Assembly (NCBI GenBank): GCA_018812925.1
Contig: JAHJCU010000004.1
Location: 248,001 to 312,000, forward strand
DNA length: 64,000 nt
Origin: Candidatus Omnitrophota bacterium
Lineage (GTDB): Bacteria > CAIJMQ01
Direction of reading: 5' to 3'
The first letter of the stretch is position 1. The number at the start of each line of letters is the position of its first letter. Made by a program: the position numbers and the translations under genes. Below the pieces are notes generated by a model, which saw only the letters and a list, made by a program, of their open reading frames with translations, did not search any database and was not told where the DNA came from. This document shows, piece after piece, positions 50,035-59,106 of this stretch.

Positions 50035-50354
50035 TACTGTTCTTTTGCTTTATTACCAATAGCATTTTTCAAAATATCTATTTCCACGCCTTTTGCTATT
50101 TCAATGACAAATTTATTTTCTTTTATATCAACTATTTTACCGTAGATGCCGCCATTTGTTATAACTTTGTCCCCTCTTTTTAAAGCTTCCAGCATTGTCT
50201 TATGCTCTTTATCTTTCTTACGTTGCGGCATAATAATCAGAAAATAAAATATGCCGAAGATAAGAATAAAAGGAAGAAAAGCAGTAAGAGAATTACCACC
50301 ACCGGCTGTTCCACCAGCACCTGAAGCCATTGCATATAAATTTTCCATATTCAA
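50034..50354 (-). CDS. yajC: Preprotein translocase subunit YajC
   Basis: A 106-residue protein with one membrane helix (about 26-43), then PQRKKDKEHKTMLEALKRGDKVITNGGIYGKI, the YajC signature. The N-terminus is Gly-rich. It associates with SecDF. The last codons abut the word palindrome. An ATG two codons in would also do; the spacing from the preceding GGGGG favours the start given or the next. Confidence 0.93.
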   Translation of the reverse strand: MNMENLYAMASGAGGTAGGGNSLTAFLPFILIFGIFYFLIIMPQRKKDKEHKTMLEALKRGDKVITNGGIYGKIVDIKENKFVIEIAKGVEIDILKNAIGNKAKEQ

Positions 50355-50421
50355 ACCCCCCTTTAATTAAAATTAAAAATCGAAAACATCTATCAAAATA
50401 TGTAAAATTTTACTATTTACA

Positions 50422-51546
<1,125 letters not shown>

Positions 51547-51617
51547 TCATTATAAACGAGTAAAAGAAGGGTTACAAGAAACAACCTTTGAATGTATCAG
51601 GAGTTCTTTGGTTAATT

Positions 51618-52202
51618 CTATTTCTTTGTTATTTGTTCAGCAAGTTCAGCAAGACGATATTCAATTCCCAGAAGTTTTTCGCGGGTGTTAAGTTCGGAGC
51701 GCACTATAACGGCTTGAAGCATCGCCACTGCTACAGCTACCTCACCAAAAAGTAGAAGAGCAAGCATCTGAACACCCATCAACCGATCTAATAATCCCCC
51801 TGAGATAACAAAAACTAAAATTGCTAATATTCCGAGGACAACCAAATCAAGTCCTGCTCGAGACAAGTAATCTTTCTTCAAATTAATAGTGCCTTTTTTG
51901 AGTATTCTGCCCTCAACTATGACAGTAATTAAACCGAAAACGGCACCCATTGCGCATATAAACCGACCCTGGAAGGGGAATCCCTTTTCAAGTATTGGCA
52001 CAATTATCGCAAAAGCGCCAAAAAAAATAGTTAAGACCAAACCTGTAATTAGTCCTATTATATGAGGCAATTTTATGATACCTGTAAGTTTCCGTTCAAT
52101 CATTGCTTGTACCTCCTTTTCGTATTTTTCTTTATAAGACAGATTAAATTGTTCGCTTTCTAATAGTTGGTCGCGGAAAGACTGGTAAGCGTTACTGTTC
52201 AT
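51618..52202 (-). CDS. Four-TM membrane partner of the ECF sigma factor
   Basis: A 194-residue protein: a charged helical N-terminus (FRDQLLESEQFNLSYKEKYEKE), four hydrophobic helices (about 47-70, 78-97, 119-138, 146-166) and a helical C-terminus. It overlaps the end of the sigma gene by 11 bp, the place of an anti-sigma factor. It lacks the ZAS zinc motif of classic anti-sigmas. Control of the sigma factor by its cytosolic ends is inferred from position only. Confidence 0.65.
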   Translation of the reverse strand: MNSNAYQSFRDQLLESEQFNLSYKEKYEKEVQAMIERKLTGIIKLPHIIGLITGLVLTIFFGAFAIIVPILEKGFPFQGRFICAMGAVFGLITVIVEGRILKKGTINLKKDYLSRAGLDLVVLGILAILVFVISGGLLDRLMGVQMLALLLFGEVAVAVAMLQAVIVRSELNTREKLLGIEYRLAELAEQITKK

Positions 52203-52752
52203 TTCTCCCCTCCTTCTCTAATACAGTTCTAAGAGCACTTTTAGCATAATGGAGCCGTGATTTTACTGTTCCCATGGGAACTTCCAAAACCTCTGCAATT
52301 TCTTCCAAGGAAAGGTCTTGTAGAAAGTAAAGCGTCAAAACATCCCTATGAGGTAAAGATATCCGGCTTAGTCCATAGTGAACCTGCTCTGCATCTTCAA
52401 AATGAAAATGTTCATTGTTCTCATCAATATAAGAAGTATTTTCATTCTCGTTAATTAAAACGAGTTTTGAATGTTGAGTTCTAAAGTGACTCATAGCTGT
52501 ATTTCGAGCAATTCTATATAACCATGGGGGTAAACTCCGTGGTTCACGCAACGATTTGATACCTCGAATGACTTTTAACCACACCTCTTGGAGAATATCC
52601 CAGGCATCTTGTTCGTTATCTACAAGTCTACGCACATAATAGAAAAGGCGCCTTTCCCAATTCCGAATCAATTCTTCCAAAGCATTCTTTTCTCCTCGCC
52701 TACAACGCAAGACAAGAAGTTCATAATAAATAGCTTCTTTTTCAGTTATCAT
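52192..52752 (-). CDS. ECF-type RNA polymerase sigma factor
   Basis: A 186-residue sigma-70-family factor with region 2 (RRLFYYVRRLVDNEQDAWDILQEVWLKVIRG, about 29-59, quoted in part) and region 4 (LPHRDVLTLYFLQDLSLEEIAEVLEVPMGTVKSRLH, likewise). Regions 1 and 3 are absent. An ECF34- or YlaC-like setup with a membrane partner is plausible. The signal is unknown. It has no close neighbours except the membrane gene it overlaps. Confidence 0.9.
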   Translation of the reverse strand: MITEKEAIYYELLVLRCRRGEKNALEELIRNWERRLFYYVRRLVDNEQDAWDILQEVWLKVIRGIKSLREPRSLPPWLYRIARNTAMSHFRTQHSKLVLINENENTSYIDENNEHFHFEDAEQVHYGLSRISLPHRDVLTLYFLQDLSLEEIAEVLEVPMGTVKSRLHYAKSALRTVLEKEGRNEQ

Positions 52753-52863
52753 TATTTGGCTCTTTTATTATTATAGACGCAGAAAGATATGATTTGGTTC
52801 AATCCCTTTTAATTGATTTAATGAAGGAATCATAAGTCAAAAAAATTGTTGGGGATTTTACCA

Positions 52864-52905
52864 TACACTATAAACCGTCAACTATAGACTATCAACTATA
52901 AACTA
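52864..52905. repeat. ACTATAAACC word tract
   Basis: CACTATAAACCGTCAAC, TATAGACTATCAAC and TATAAACTATC run up to three bases before the glyA stop codon. It is the same word family as 8885 and 14542. Confidence 0.5.
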
Positions 52906-52908
52906 TCT

Positions 52909-54156
52909 TTAATACGGCGGGAATTTTTTGCACAGAGCTTTCACTTCTTCTCTGATTTGCTCAAGTTTTTTGTCGTCATTTCTGTTTGTTAACGCGCTAT
53001 GAATAAATGAAACAATAAGTTCAATTTCTTTTTCACCCATACCTTGAGTCGTTACTGAAGGTGTTCCCAACCTGATTCCGGAAGTTAATTTTGCCGATAG
53101 CGGGTCAAAGGGTATGGTATTCTTATTTATACATATATTAGCTTTTTTCAATATTTCTACTGTATCTTTACCGGTTATACCCTGAGGCCTTAAATCTACC
53201 AAAACAAGATGTGTATCCGTACCATCGGACACCAATCTGTAACCTAATTTTTTAAGAGAATCCGCCAATACTTTGGCATTGGCAATAACTTTTTCCTGAT
53301 ATTTTTTAAATTCGTTAGTAGATGCCAAATGAAGAGCAATCGCCTTGGCCGCAATAACGTGCATAAGAGGACCGCCCTGAATTCCGGGAAAAACGGTAGA
53401 ATCCACCTGTTTTGCAAATTTATTCTTGCACATTACGATACCTCCGCGAGGTCCCCTTAATGTTTTATGAGTAGTTGTCGTTGTAAAATCCGTAAATGGA
53501 TGCGGTGAAGGATGAAGCCCCGCCACAACCAATCCGGCAATATGCGCGATGTCGGCTAAAAGATATGCCTCCGTCCTTGACGCAATTTCCGAAAAAGTTT
53601 TAAAATCCACTTTTCTGGGATATGCAGTATAACCACATACAATCAATTTGGGCTTATGTTTTTTTGCCAGGTCTTCAACAATATTAAAATCGATTGTTTC
53701 TGTTTTTTTATCTACACCATAAAAATAAGGTTTAAAAAACTTTCCTGAAAAATTTACACTGCTTCCGTGAGTAAGATGTCCGCCGGCACGCAAATCCATA
53801 GCAAGAAACGCATCTCCGACTTTAAGAGTCGAAAAATAAACAGACATATTTGCCTGAGAACCAGAGTGCGGTTGGACATTGGCATATTCGCAATTGAACA
53901 GTTCTTTCGTTCTTTCAATCGCTATTTTTTCTACCTGGTCGATAAATTGACAACCACCGTAGTATCGGGCAAAAGAATAACCTTCAGCATATTTATTCGT
54001 CAGAACAGAACCCTGCGCAGATAGCACAGGTAAGGAAGCAAAATTTTCAGACGCTATTAAGTTTATTGTCTCCTCCTCGCGTTCTACTTCTTTTTGAATC
54101 CACTTAAAAACTTCAGGGTCAGCAGTTTTTATGTCTTCATAATTCATTCTTTCCAT
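52909..54156 (-). CDS. glyA: Serine hydroxymethyltransferase
   Basis: A 415-residue PLP enzyme turning serine and tetrahydrofolate into glycine and methylene-tetrahydrofolate. Family segments: IASENFASLPVL, YAEGYSFARYYGG, the PLP-lysine region TTTTHKTLRGPRGG and the terminal GIRLGTPSVTTQGM. It overlaps the ftsZ end by 13 bp. Of two nearby ATGs, the first (54156) has GGAGG nine bases upstream. Coupling to the division operon is uncommon. Confidence 0.96.
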   Translation of the reverse strand: MERMNYEDIKTADPEVFKWIQKEVEREEETINLIASENFASLPVLSAQGSVLTNKYAEGYSFARYYGGCQFIDQVEKIAIERTKELFNCEYANVQPHSGSQANMSVYFSTLKVGDAFLAMDLRAGGHLTHGSSVNFSGKFFKPYFYGVDKKTETIDFNIVEDLAKKHKPKLIVCGYTAYPRKVDFKTFSEIASRTEAYLLADIAHIAGLVVAGLHPSPHPFTDFTTTTTHKTLRGPRGGIVMCKNKFAKQVDSTVFPGIQGGPLMHVIAAKAIALHLASTNEFKKYQEKVIANAKVLADSLKKLGYRLVSDGTDTHLVLVDLRPQGITGKDTVEILKKANICINKNTIPFDPLSAKLTSGIRLGTPSVTTQGMGEKEIELIVSFIHSALTNRNDDKKLEQIREEVKALCKKFPPY

Positions 54157-55187
54157 AAGAAGGGACCTCCTTCACTTTTCTTTGTTGATGAGATTGTGGA
54201 TGCTTCTTTAAAATCCTGTATTGATTCAAGCATGGCTGTATCACCGACAATAATTACTTTGAGTTTGTTGTTGTATTTGGGCAGGGCAAAAGCTCCAAAA
54301 GTAATATAGGCATCGGAATGAACTCTGTGATTAATCATCTCTACGACCTGACTTACTTCTCTAAAGTTTAAATCTTCTCCGCCCATAACACTTATTAAAA
54401 CTCTTTTGAGTTTTCTAACACTGTTTTTCTCAAGCCACGGTGAATTAACTGCCAAATCTACGGCAGATAAAACTCTATTCTCACCTTCTGCTTCGCCGAT
54501 AGCCAAAAGAACTTCCCTTCCGCCTTCTATGACTTTTCTAAATGCCGCCATATCCATATTTACTATCCCGGGATTTATTAAATGAGAAGAAAGACTCTCG
54601 ATAAGCTCTGCAAAAACATGGTTTGCCTTTTCGAAACTTTCGGTCAAGGATAAATTTTCCGTAAAATTTGCAAATAATTTGTCATTCTCGATTGCAATTA
54701 CAGCGTCTACACTTCTTTTCAACTCTTCTTTGCCTCTTATAGCTTTCATCTTTTTCTTTTTCCCTTCAAAAGAAAAAGGAAGCGATATAACGGCAATAGT
54801 CATTATTCCCAATCCGCTTGCAATTTCCGAAATAACAGGAGCAGCGCCGGTTCCGGTGCCTCCGCCCATACCCGCTACGATGAACACAAGATGAGCTCCT
54901 TTTAACACCTGCACAATTTCTTCCCTTTGTTCTTCACAAGCTCTTTTTGCAGCATCTAAATTGCCGCCTGTTCCCTCGCCTTTAGTTGTATATGTTCCCA
55001 ATTCTATTTTTATAGGAGCCAATGAGGCCTTCAGAGCTTGAGAATCCGTATTGATATTAATGAATTCTATACCCGAAAAAGTATCTCTTGCCGCTAAATT
55101 TACGATATTGCCCCCGGCTCCGCCTACGCCGAAAACTTTGATACTTAAAGCGGATTTGCCGTTTATTTTATTATCTATTTTAAACAT
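54144..55187 (-). CDS. ftsZ: Cell division GTPase FtsZ, divergent
   Basis: A 347-residue tubulin-like protein that forms the division ring. The core is clear: FGVGGAGGNIVN (19-30), FININTDSQAL (42-52), the G-box GMGGGTGTGAAP (106-117), FSFEGKKK and ENDKLF. The T7 synergy loop reads NMDMAAF (210-216). Asp212 (E. coli Asp209) is kept, but Ala215 stands where E. coli has Asp212, a residue needed for GTP hydrolysis. The C-terminal linker is very short and the end GGPFLWKE is only a rough match to the FtsA-binding peptide. Confidence 0.92.
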   Translation of the reverse strand: MFKIDNKINGKSALSIKVFGVGGAGGNIVNLAARDTFSGIEFININTDSQALKASLAPIKIELGTYTTKGEGTGGNLDAAKRACEEQREEIVQVLKGAHLVFIVAGMGGGTGTGAAPVISEIASGLGIMTIAVISLPFSFEGKKKKMKAIRGKEELKRSVDAVIAIENDKLFANFTENLSLTESFEKANHVFAELIESLSSHLINPGIVNMDMAAFRKVIEGGREVLLAIGEAEGENRVLSAVDLAVNSPWLEKNSVRKLKRVLISVMGGEDLNFREVSQVVEMINHRVHSDAYITFGAFALPKYNNKLKVIIVGDTAMLESIQDFKEASTISSTKKSEGGPFLWKE

Positions 55188-55219
55188 ATTTTTATTCCCA
55201 ACTTATCTTATTTACTGAA

Positions 55220-55323
55220 CCCCGCCTCGTAAAACATCGGAAAAATTTCTTCCCCGCCTGCCAATCTTTTGCAGGCAGAGATATTTTTCCGATACTCTGT
55301 GGGGTAATCGAAACTACATTTCG
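55220..55323. repeat. ATCGGAAAAATAT element with a nested GC palindrome
   Basis: An inverted copy of the 34191-34270 element: CCCCGCCTCGTAAAACATCGG ... CCGATACTCTGTGGGG and the terminal AATCGAAACTACATTTCGAT. The loop is replaced by CTTCCCCGCCTGCC AATCTTTTGCAGGCAGA, a CCGCCTGC-family palindrome. It lies between ftsA and ftsZ. Confidence 0.7.
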
Positions 55324-55324
55324 A

Positions 55325-56557
55325 TTAAAAGAAATTTTTTATCCAATTAAAAACTTTACCTATTGTTTTATCATAAATATTCTCTTTTTCCCACGGGAAA
55401 TTTTTTTCTTTATCTCTAACACGTTTACCGTAAGCAATAAGCCCCAACGATGTCGCATATTCCATCGATTCTGAAGGTTTTTGAAAAATAGACGGGTTAG
55501 CAATTAAATCTGTTCTAATTCCGCCGATTCTCACGGGCAAATTCATCTTCTGCTCTATGACTTCTTTTAATCCAACAAGATTGGATGTACCACCCGTAAG
55601 CACAATACCCGAACCTAATAAAGGCAGATAATTTCCAATTCTTGCAAATATATGTGAAACCAACATTTCACTTTTCTCTTCTATGATTTCCGCCAACTCC
55701 AATTTTCTTATTTTTTTTGCAGTCGGTTTCCCGAAATTTATTTCTTCGTTATTGTCTAGCAGATACCTTAGGCAAACTCCATGACTCTTCTTGATTTCCT
55801 CGGCTTCTTTTAATGAAACATGCAGTCTGGTCGCTATTTCTCTGGACAAATTTTCTCCTCCATAAGGAAGCGAAGACAAATAAGCAGGATATTCTCCTTT
55901 ATAAATCGCAATATCTGTCAAATGTGAACCCAAGTCTATCAATCCCACCCCTAAATCTTTTTCTTCCGGATAAAGAATAGCTTCTCCGGTGGCAATCATA
56001 TTTGCAATAACATGTTCTACATCTAATCCCGCTAAATGAACGCATCTTATTGCGTTTTGAATTGCCGTCGTAATCCCTATTACAGAGGTTAATTTAACTT
56101 TCAATTCTTTTCCGAAAAGTCCGATTGGATTTTTAACCCCCGCTACATTATCCAAGATAAACTCCGAGGGAAGAACATGCAACACTTCTAACCCTAAAGA
56201 CGAAGGGCTTGTTTTGGCTTTAAAAATAACTTCTTTTAGATGTTGAACTCCAATTTCTTCCTGGTCAGTTGATAGAGATATCTTGCCTTCATTATTATTT
56301 GAATGAAGATGTTGTCCCGAAATGCCGATAAAGACTGAAGTGATTTCTGTTTTTGCTTTTTTCTCCGCTTTTTGGATTATCCTGCTAATACATTCACAGG
56401 CAGCTTTCAAATCAACGATAACTCCCCCTCTAATGCCAACGGATTCTTCAATTTCATAACTTTTAAGATTGATTTCTCCGTCTTTACAATCGCCTATAGC
56501 CACAGCAATTTTACTACTGCCTAAATCAATCCCGGTAATTAAATTTTTATTTTCCAT
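55325..56557 (-). CDS. ftsA: Cell division protein FtsA
   Basis: A 410-residue actin-like protein that ties FtsZ to the membrane. ATP-site motifs are TGIDLGSSKIAVAIGD (about 8-23), GVGLIDLGSHLTDIAIYKG and LGSGIVLTGGTSNLVGL. The 1C subdomain is in normal order. The end VFNWIKNFF forms the expected amphipathic membrane helix. Spacing to ftsQ is 13 bp, and a repeat element separates it from ftsZ. Confidence 0.95.
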   Translation of the reverse strand: MENKNLITGIDLGSSKIAVAIGDCKDGEINLKSYEIEESVGIRGGVIVDLKAACECISRIIQKAEKKAKTEITSVFIGISGQHLHSNNNEGKISLSTDQEEIGVQHLKEVIFKAKTSPSSLGLEVLHVLPSEFILDNVAGVKNPIGLFGKELKVKLTSVIGITTAIQNAIRCVHLAGLDVEHVIANMIATGEAILYPEEKDLGVGLIDLGSHLTDIAIYKGEYPAYLSSLPYGGENLSREIATRLHVSLKEAEEIKKSHGVCLRYLLDNNEEINFGKPTAKKIRKLELAEIIEEKSEMLVSHIFARIGNYLPLLGSGIVLTGGTSNLVGLKEVIEQKMNLPVRIGGIRTDLIANPSIFQKPSESMEYATSLGLIAYGKRVRDKEKNFPWEKENIYDKTIGKVFNWIKNFF

Positions 56558-56570
56558 TTTTCTCTAACAA

Positions 56571-57284
56571 CTAATATGGTTTTACCACAATATCCTCTCC
56601 AAATCTAAAATCAATATATTCTACATTTTTGTAAGGTAATACTTCCATTAAAACCGACAAATAATATGATTCCTTTGCATGTTCTTCGCTATTCATCCTA
56701 ATCTCGGTTTTTGCGTTTTCAAGAAGGAAAAACACTTCTGTTTCTGTTTTTACTTTTATAATTTTCACAGAAACTATATCTTTTATAGAAAGGTATGTTT
56801 TTATGGCTCTTTCAAACCCTATAAACGTTTGCCCCAACGGCAAATTTTCTTTCCCGTTTAGTTTCTCATAAACAAGTAGCGGATAAGACTCGTTTTCATC
56901 GCCTCTGAAGGAGAAAATCGTTCCCTCTTGTGACACCGCCAACTTCATATTTTCCTTCAAAAGCGCGCGTGGGATATATTCATTCACTTCAACTATCAAT
57001 TTATCAGGAAGTTCTTTTTTAACTACAACATTCTTTATTTCAGGAATTTCATTTACTCTATCCCTTAATACATCCATTCTGGCAAGAAAAATATTTTTGT
57101 TTTTTAATTGAGAAAAGCTCCCTTCGTCTATCAGGTCTGAATTTAAAATTTCTATATCCTTAATAAGGAACAAACTGGAGCCTATAAAAATATAGACAAT
57201 GACAATGCCTGCAAAAAAGATTGCTGCAACTATTATGCTGAATCTTTTTAATAGAGGGGGAAAAAGAGCATTCTTTTTAAACAA
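56571..57284 (-). CDS. ftsQ: Cell division protein FtsQ
   Basis: A 237-residue bitopic protein: short basic cytosolic N-terminus, one membrane helix (about 16-35), a POTRA domain (FLIKDIEILNSDLIDEGSF) and the FtsQ beta domain (VVKKELPDKLIVEVNEYIPRAL, LPLGQTFIGFERAI). It links early and late division proteins. It overlaps the murB end by 8 bp. Confidence 0.9.
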   Translation of the reverse strand: MFKKNALFPPLLKRFSIIVAAIFFAGIVIVYIFIGSSLFLIKDIEILNSDLIDEGSFSQLKNKNIFLARMDVLRDRVNEIPEIKNVVVKKELPDKLIVEVNEYIPRALLKENMKLAVSQEGTIFSFRGDENESYPLLVYEKLNGKENLPLGQTFIGFERAIKTYLSIKDIVSVKIIKVKTETEVFFLLENAKTEIRMNSEEHAKESYYLSVLMEVLPYKNVEYIDFRFGEDIVVKPY

Positions 57285-58170
57285 TTTTTATCTCCGGTTC
57301 TAAAAATATGCCAAATTTTTTTTGAACTTTATCTTGAATAATATTTATCAATTCCAATATATCGTTTGAAGTTGCAGCGCCGGTATTTACGATGAAATTA
57401 GCATGAAGCTTGGAAACTACAGCACCACCTTTAGATAAGCCTTTTAAGTTGGCTTCCTCAATGAATTTGGCCGCAGAACCTTCGGGAGGGTTTTTAAAAA
57501 CACATCCCGCAGATTTCATGTTCCATGGTTGTCGTTTTTTTCGTTCCTTGATATTGTTTTTCATGTCTTCGTCTATCTTGTTTTTATCTTTTTCAAATAG
57601 GGAAAACTCTACTTCCACAACTATTTTCTTTTGTGTATCTATATCACTTTTCCTGTAAAAAAAACCTATTTGCTCTTTTAGAACTATTTTTTCACCTTGA
57701 CAATCCATCACCGTTAATTTAGAAACAACATCTTCCATCTTTCCGCAAGATGTCCCGGCATTTGTAATTACTGCTCCTCCAATTGTTCCCGGAATACCTG
57801 CAAGCGGCTCTAATCCCCCCAGGGAATAACTCTTAACTTCTCTTAAAAGAGCACGGAGAGAAACTCCGGCACCTGCTGTAATCGTTTCTTTAGAACGAGT
57901 GATCTTTTTGAACCCGTCTCCCAGTTTAATTACTAAACCTTTCCATCCTTCGTCACTTATTAAAAGGTTGCTGCCATTTCCGATAGTCAAAAAAGGAATA
58001 TTAACCTCTTTACACCAATTAAGAAGAATGCTCAAGTCCTCTTTTGTCTGGACTGTACAGAAATAATCCGCATCACCTCCTACCCCAAATGTAGTATATC
58101 CTGCGAGAGAAACCTTTTCTTCTATTTTGCTAAAACCAAGTCCGAGTTTATTTTGTAGCGCTGTGCACAT
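57277..58170 (-). CDS. murB: UDP-N-acetylenolpyruvoylglucosamine reductase
   Basis: A 297-residue FAD enzyme of peptidoglycan synthesis, type II length. FAD-binding segments: TTFGVGGDADYF, TIGNGSNLLIS, PLAGIPGTIGGAVITNAGT. The residue at the catalytic Ser place is Cys223 (KSAGCVFKNP), a change also seen in other MurB enzymes and able to act as proton donor. It heads the murB-ftsQ-ftsA-ftsZ-glyA operon. No murC or ddl is adjacent. Confidence 0.95.
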   Translation of the reverse strand: MCTALQNKLGLGFSKIEEKVSLAGYTTFGVGGDADYFCTVQTKEDLSILLNWCKEVNIPFLTIGNGSNLLISDEGWKGLVIKLGDGFKKITRSKETITAGAGVSLRALLREVKSYSLGGLEPLAGIPGTIGGAVITNAGTSCGKMEDVVSKLTVMDCQGEKIVLKEQIGFFYRKSDIDTQKKIVVEVEFSLFEKDKNKIDEDMKNNIKERKKRQPWNMKSAGCVFKNPPEGSAAKFIEEANLKGLSKGGAVVSKLHANFIVNTGAATSNDILELINIIQDKVQKKFGIFLEPEIKIV

Positions 58171-58179
58171 ATATATATC

Positions 58180-58382
58180 GTAATCCGTAAATGGTAATCG
58201 GTAATTAGTTCCCTTATCTTCTATCGAAAATAGAAAGGGGACGGTTTATGAGTTACCAATTACAAGACAAATTTACGCCTATTTTCTTTGAACGAAAAAT
58301 ATAAACCCGCCTGCTTGCTCCGCATCCCCGCCTGCCAACAAACCTTTTGGGCGGGCAGGAAAGCCGGGCAGACTTATGCAAA
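58180..58382. repeat. Word and GC palindromes upstream of murB
   Basis: The 437-bp gap holds a GTAAATGGTAATCGGTAAT / GAGTTACCAATTAC word pair (58182-58265), the arms ACGCCTATTTTC and CAAAAATAGGGC (58273, 58379), and between them two GC palindromes (CCCGCCTGCTTGCTCC; CCCGCCTGCC with GGGCGGGCAGG, 58304-58374). From 58400 to 58600 I see nothing definite except a possible TTGCAC (58474) for the next gene. Confidence 0.6.
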
Positions 58383-58607
58383 AATAGGGCAGGTATGATA
58401 GAATAATCCATCAAATTAAGTGTTAAGAATTATAGCATAAATCTTCTGTCTTAAGGGAAAAAGTGAGACTTGATTGCACTGTTGAAAAACCACAGATTAT
58501 ACGGTTCAAAATAGAGTTTTAAAGCCGTTATTTCTTTAATGTGTGTAATCCGTGAGAAATATTCACAATCTGTTTCTCGGAAAAAAAGGAAGGAGGTGAG
58601 AGAATTC

Positions 58608-58865
58608 ATGAAAGAAGAACAAATAGGTAAAATCACCCATTTCTTTCCTCATATACCCGCAGGAGTAATAGAACTTGAGAAAGAGTTGAAAATCTCGGAT
58701 AAAATACATATTAAAGGTCATACCACAGACTTAACTCAAATTATAGATTCTATGCAGATAGATAACGTGTCCGTTCAGGAAGGCAAAAAGGGAGATGATG
58801 TAGCCATAAAATTGAAAGACCGTGTAAGAATTCACGATTTAGTTTATAAAGTAATAGAGGAATAA
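58608..58865 (+). CDS. EF-Tu domain II-like small beta-barrel protein
   Basis: An 85-residue protein; the frame opens earlier (58539), but ATG 58608 has a perfect AAGGAGGTGA eight bases upstream. EEQIGKITHFFPHIPAGVIELEKELKISDKIHIKGHTTDL matches (in segments) the stand-alone translation-factor beta-barrel family related to EF-Tu domain II. Members often sit near peptidase U32 genes; none is here. It may bind RNA or a protein partner; the role is unknown. Confidence 0.8.
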   Translation: MKEEQIGKITHFFPHIPAGVIELEKELKISDKIHIKGHTTDLTQIIDSMQIDNVSVQEGKKGDDVAIKLKDRVRIHDLVYKVIEE

Positions 58866-58879
58866 CTAATCTACTAACG

Positions 58880-59015
58880 TAATTGGTAAGGGGTAATTTG
58901 TAAATAGTAATTACGAGTTACTGATTACCCTTAGAGATTGCTGAGCAATCTCAAGGACTTTGGTCCCGGGAATCTTTCAGATTCCACGGGGCGAATTACT
59001 AATCGCGATTTACGG
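58880..59015. repeat. Word palindrome with two nested hairpins
   Basis: Outer arms of AATTGGTAAGGGGTAATTTG and GAATTACTAATCGCGATTTAC words; inside, GAGATTGC-TGA-GCAATCTC (58937-58955) and GGAATCT-TTC-AGATTCC (58970-58986). It lies between the beta-barrel gene and the helicase gene and may terminate the former. Confidence 0.6.
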
Positions 59016-59106
59016 GTTACGATACTCCAACTTAATACATAAGAACTGAATACAAAATACCCATAACAAGTCTTTAAATCACTACATTTGAATTGAAATA
59101 TTATCT

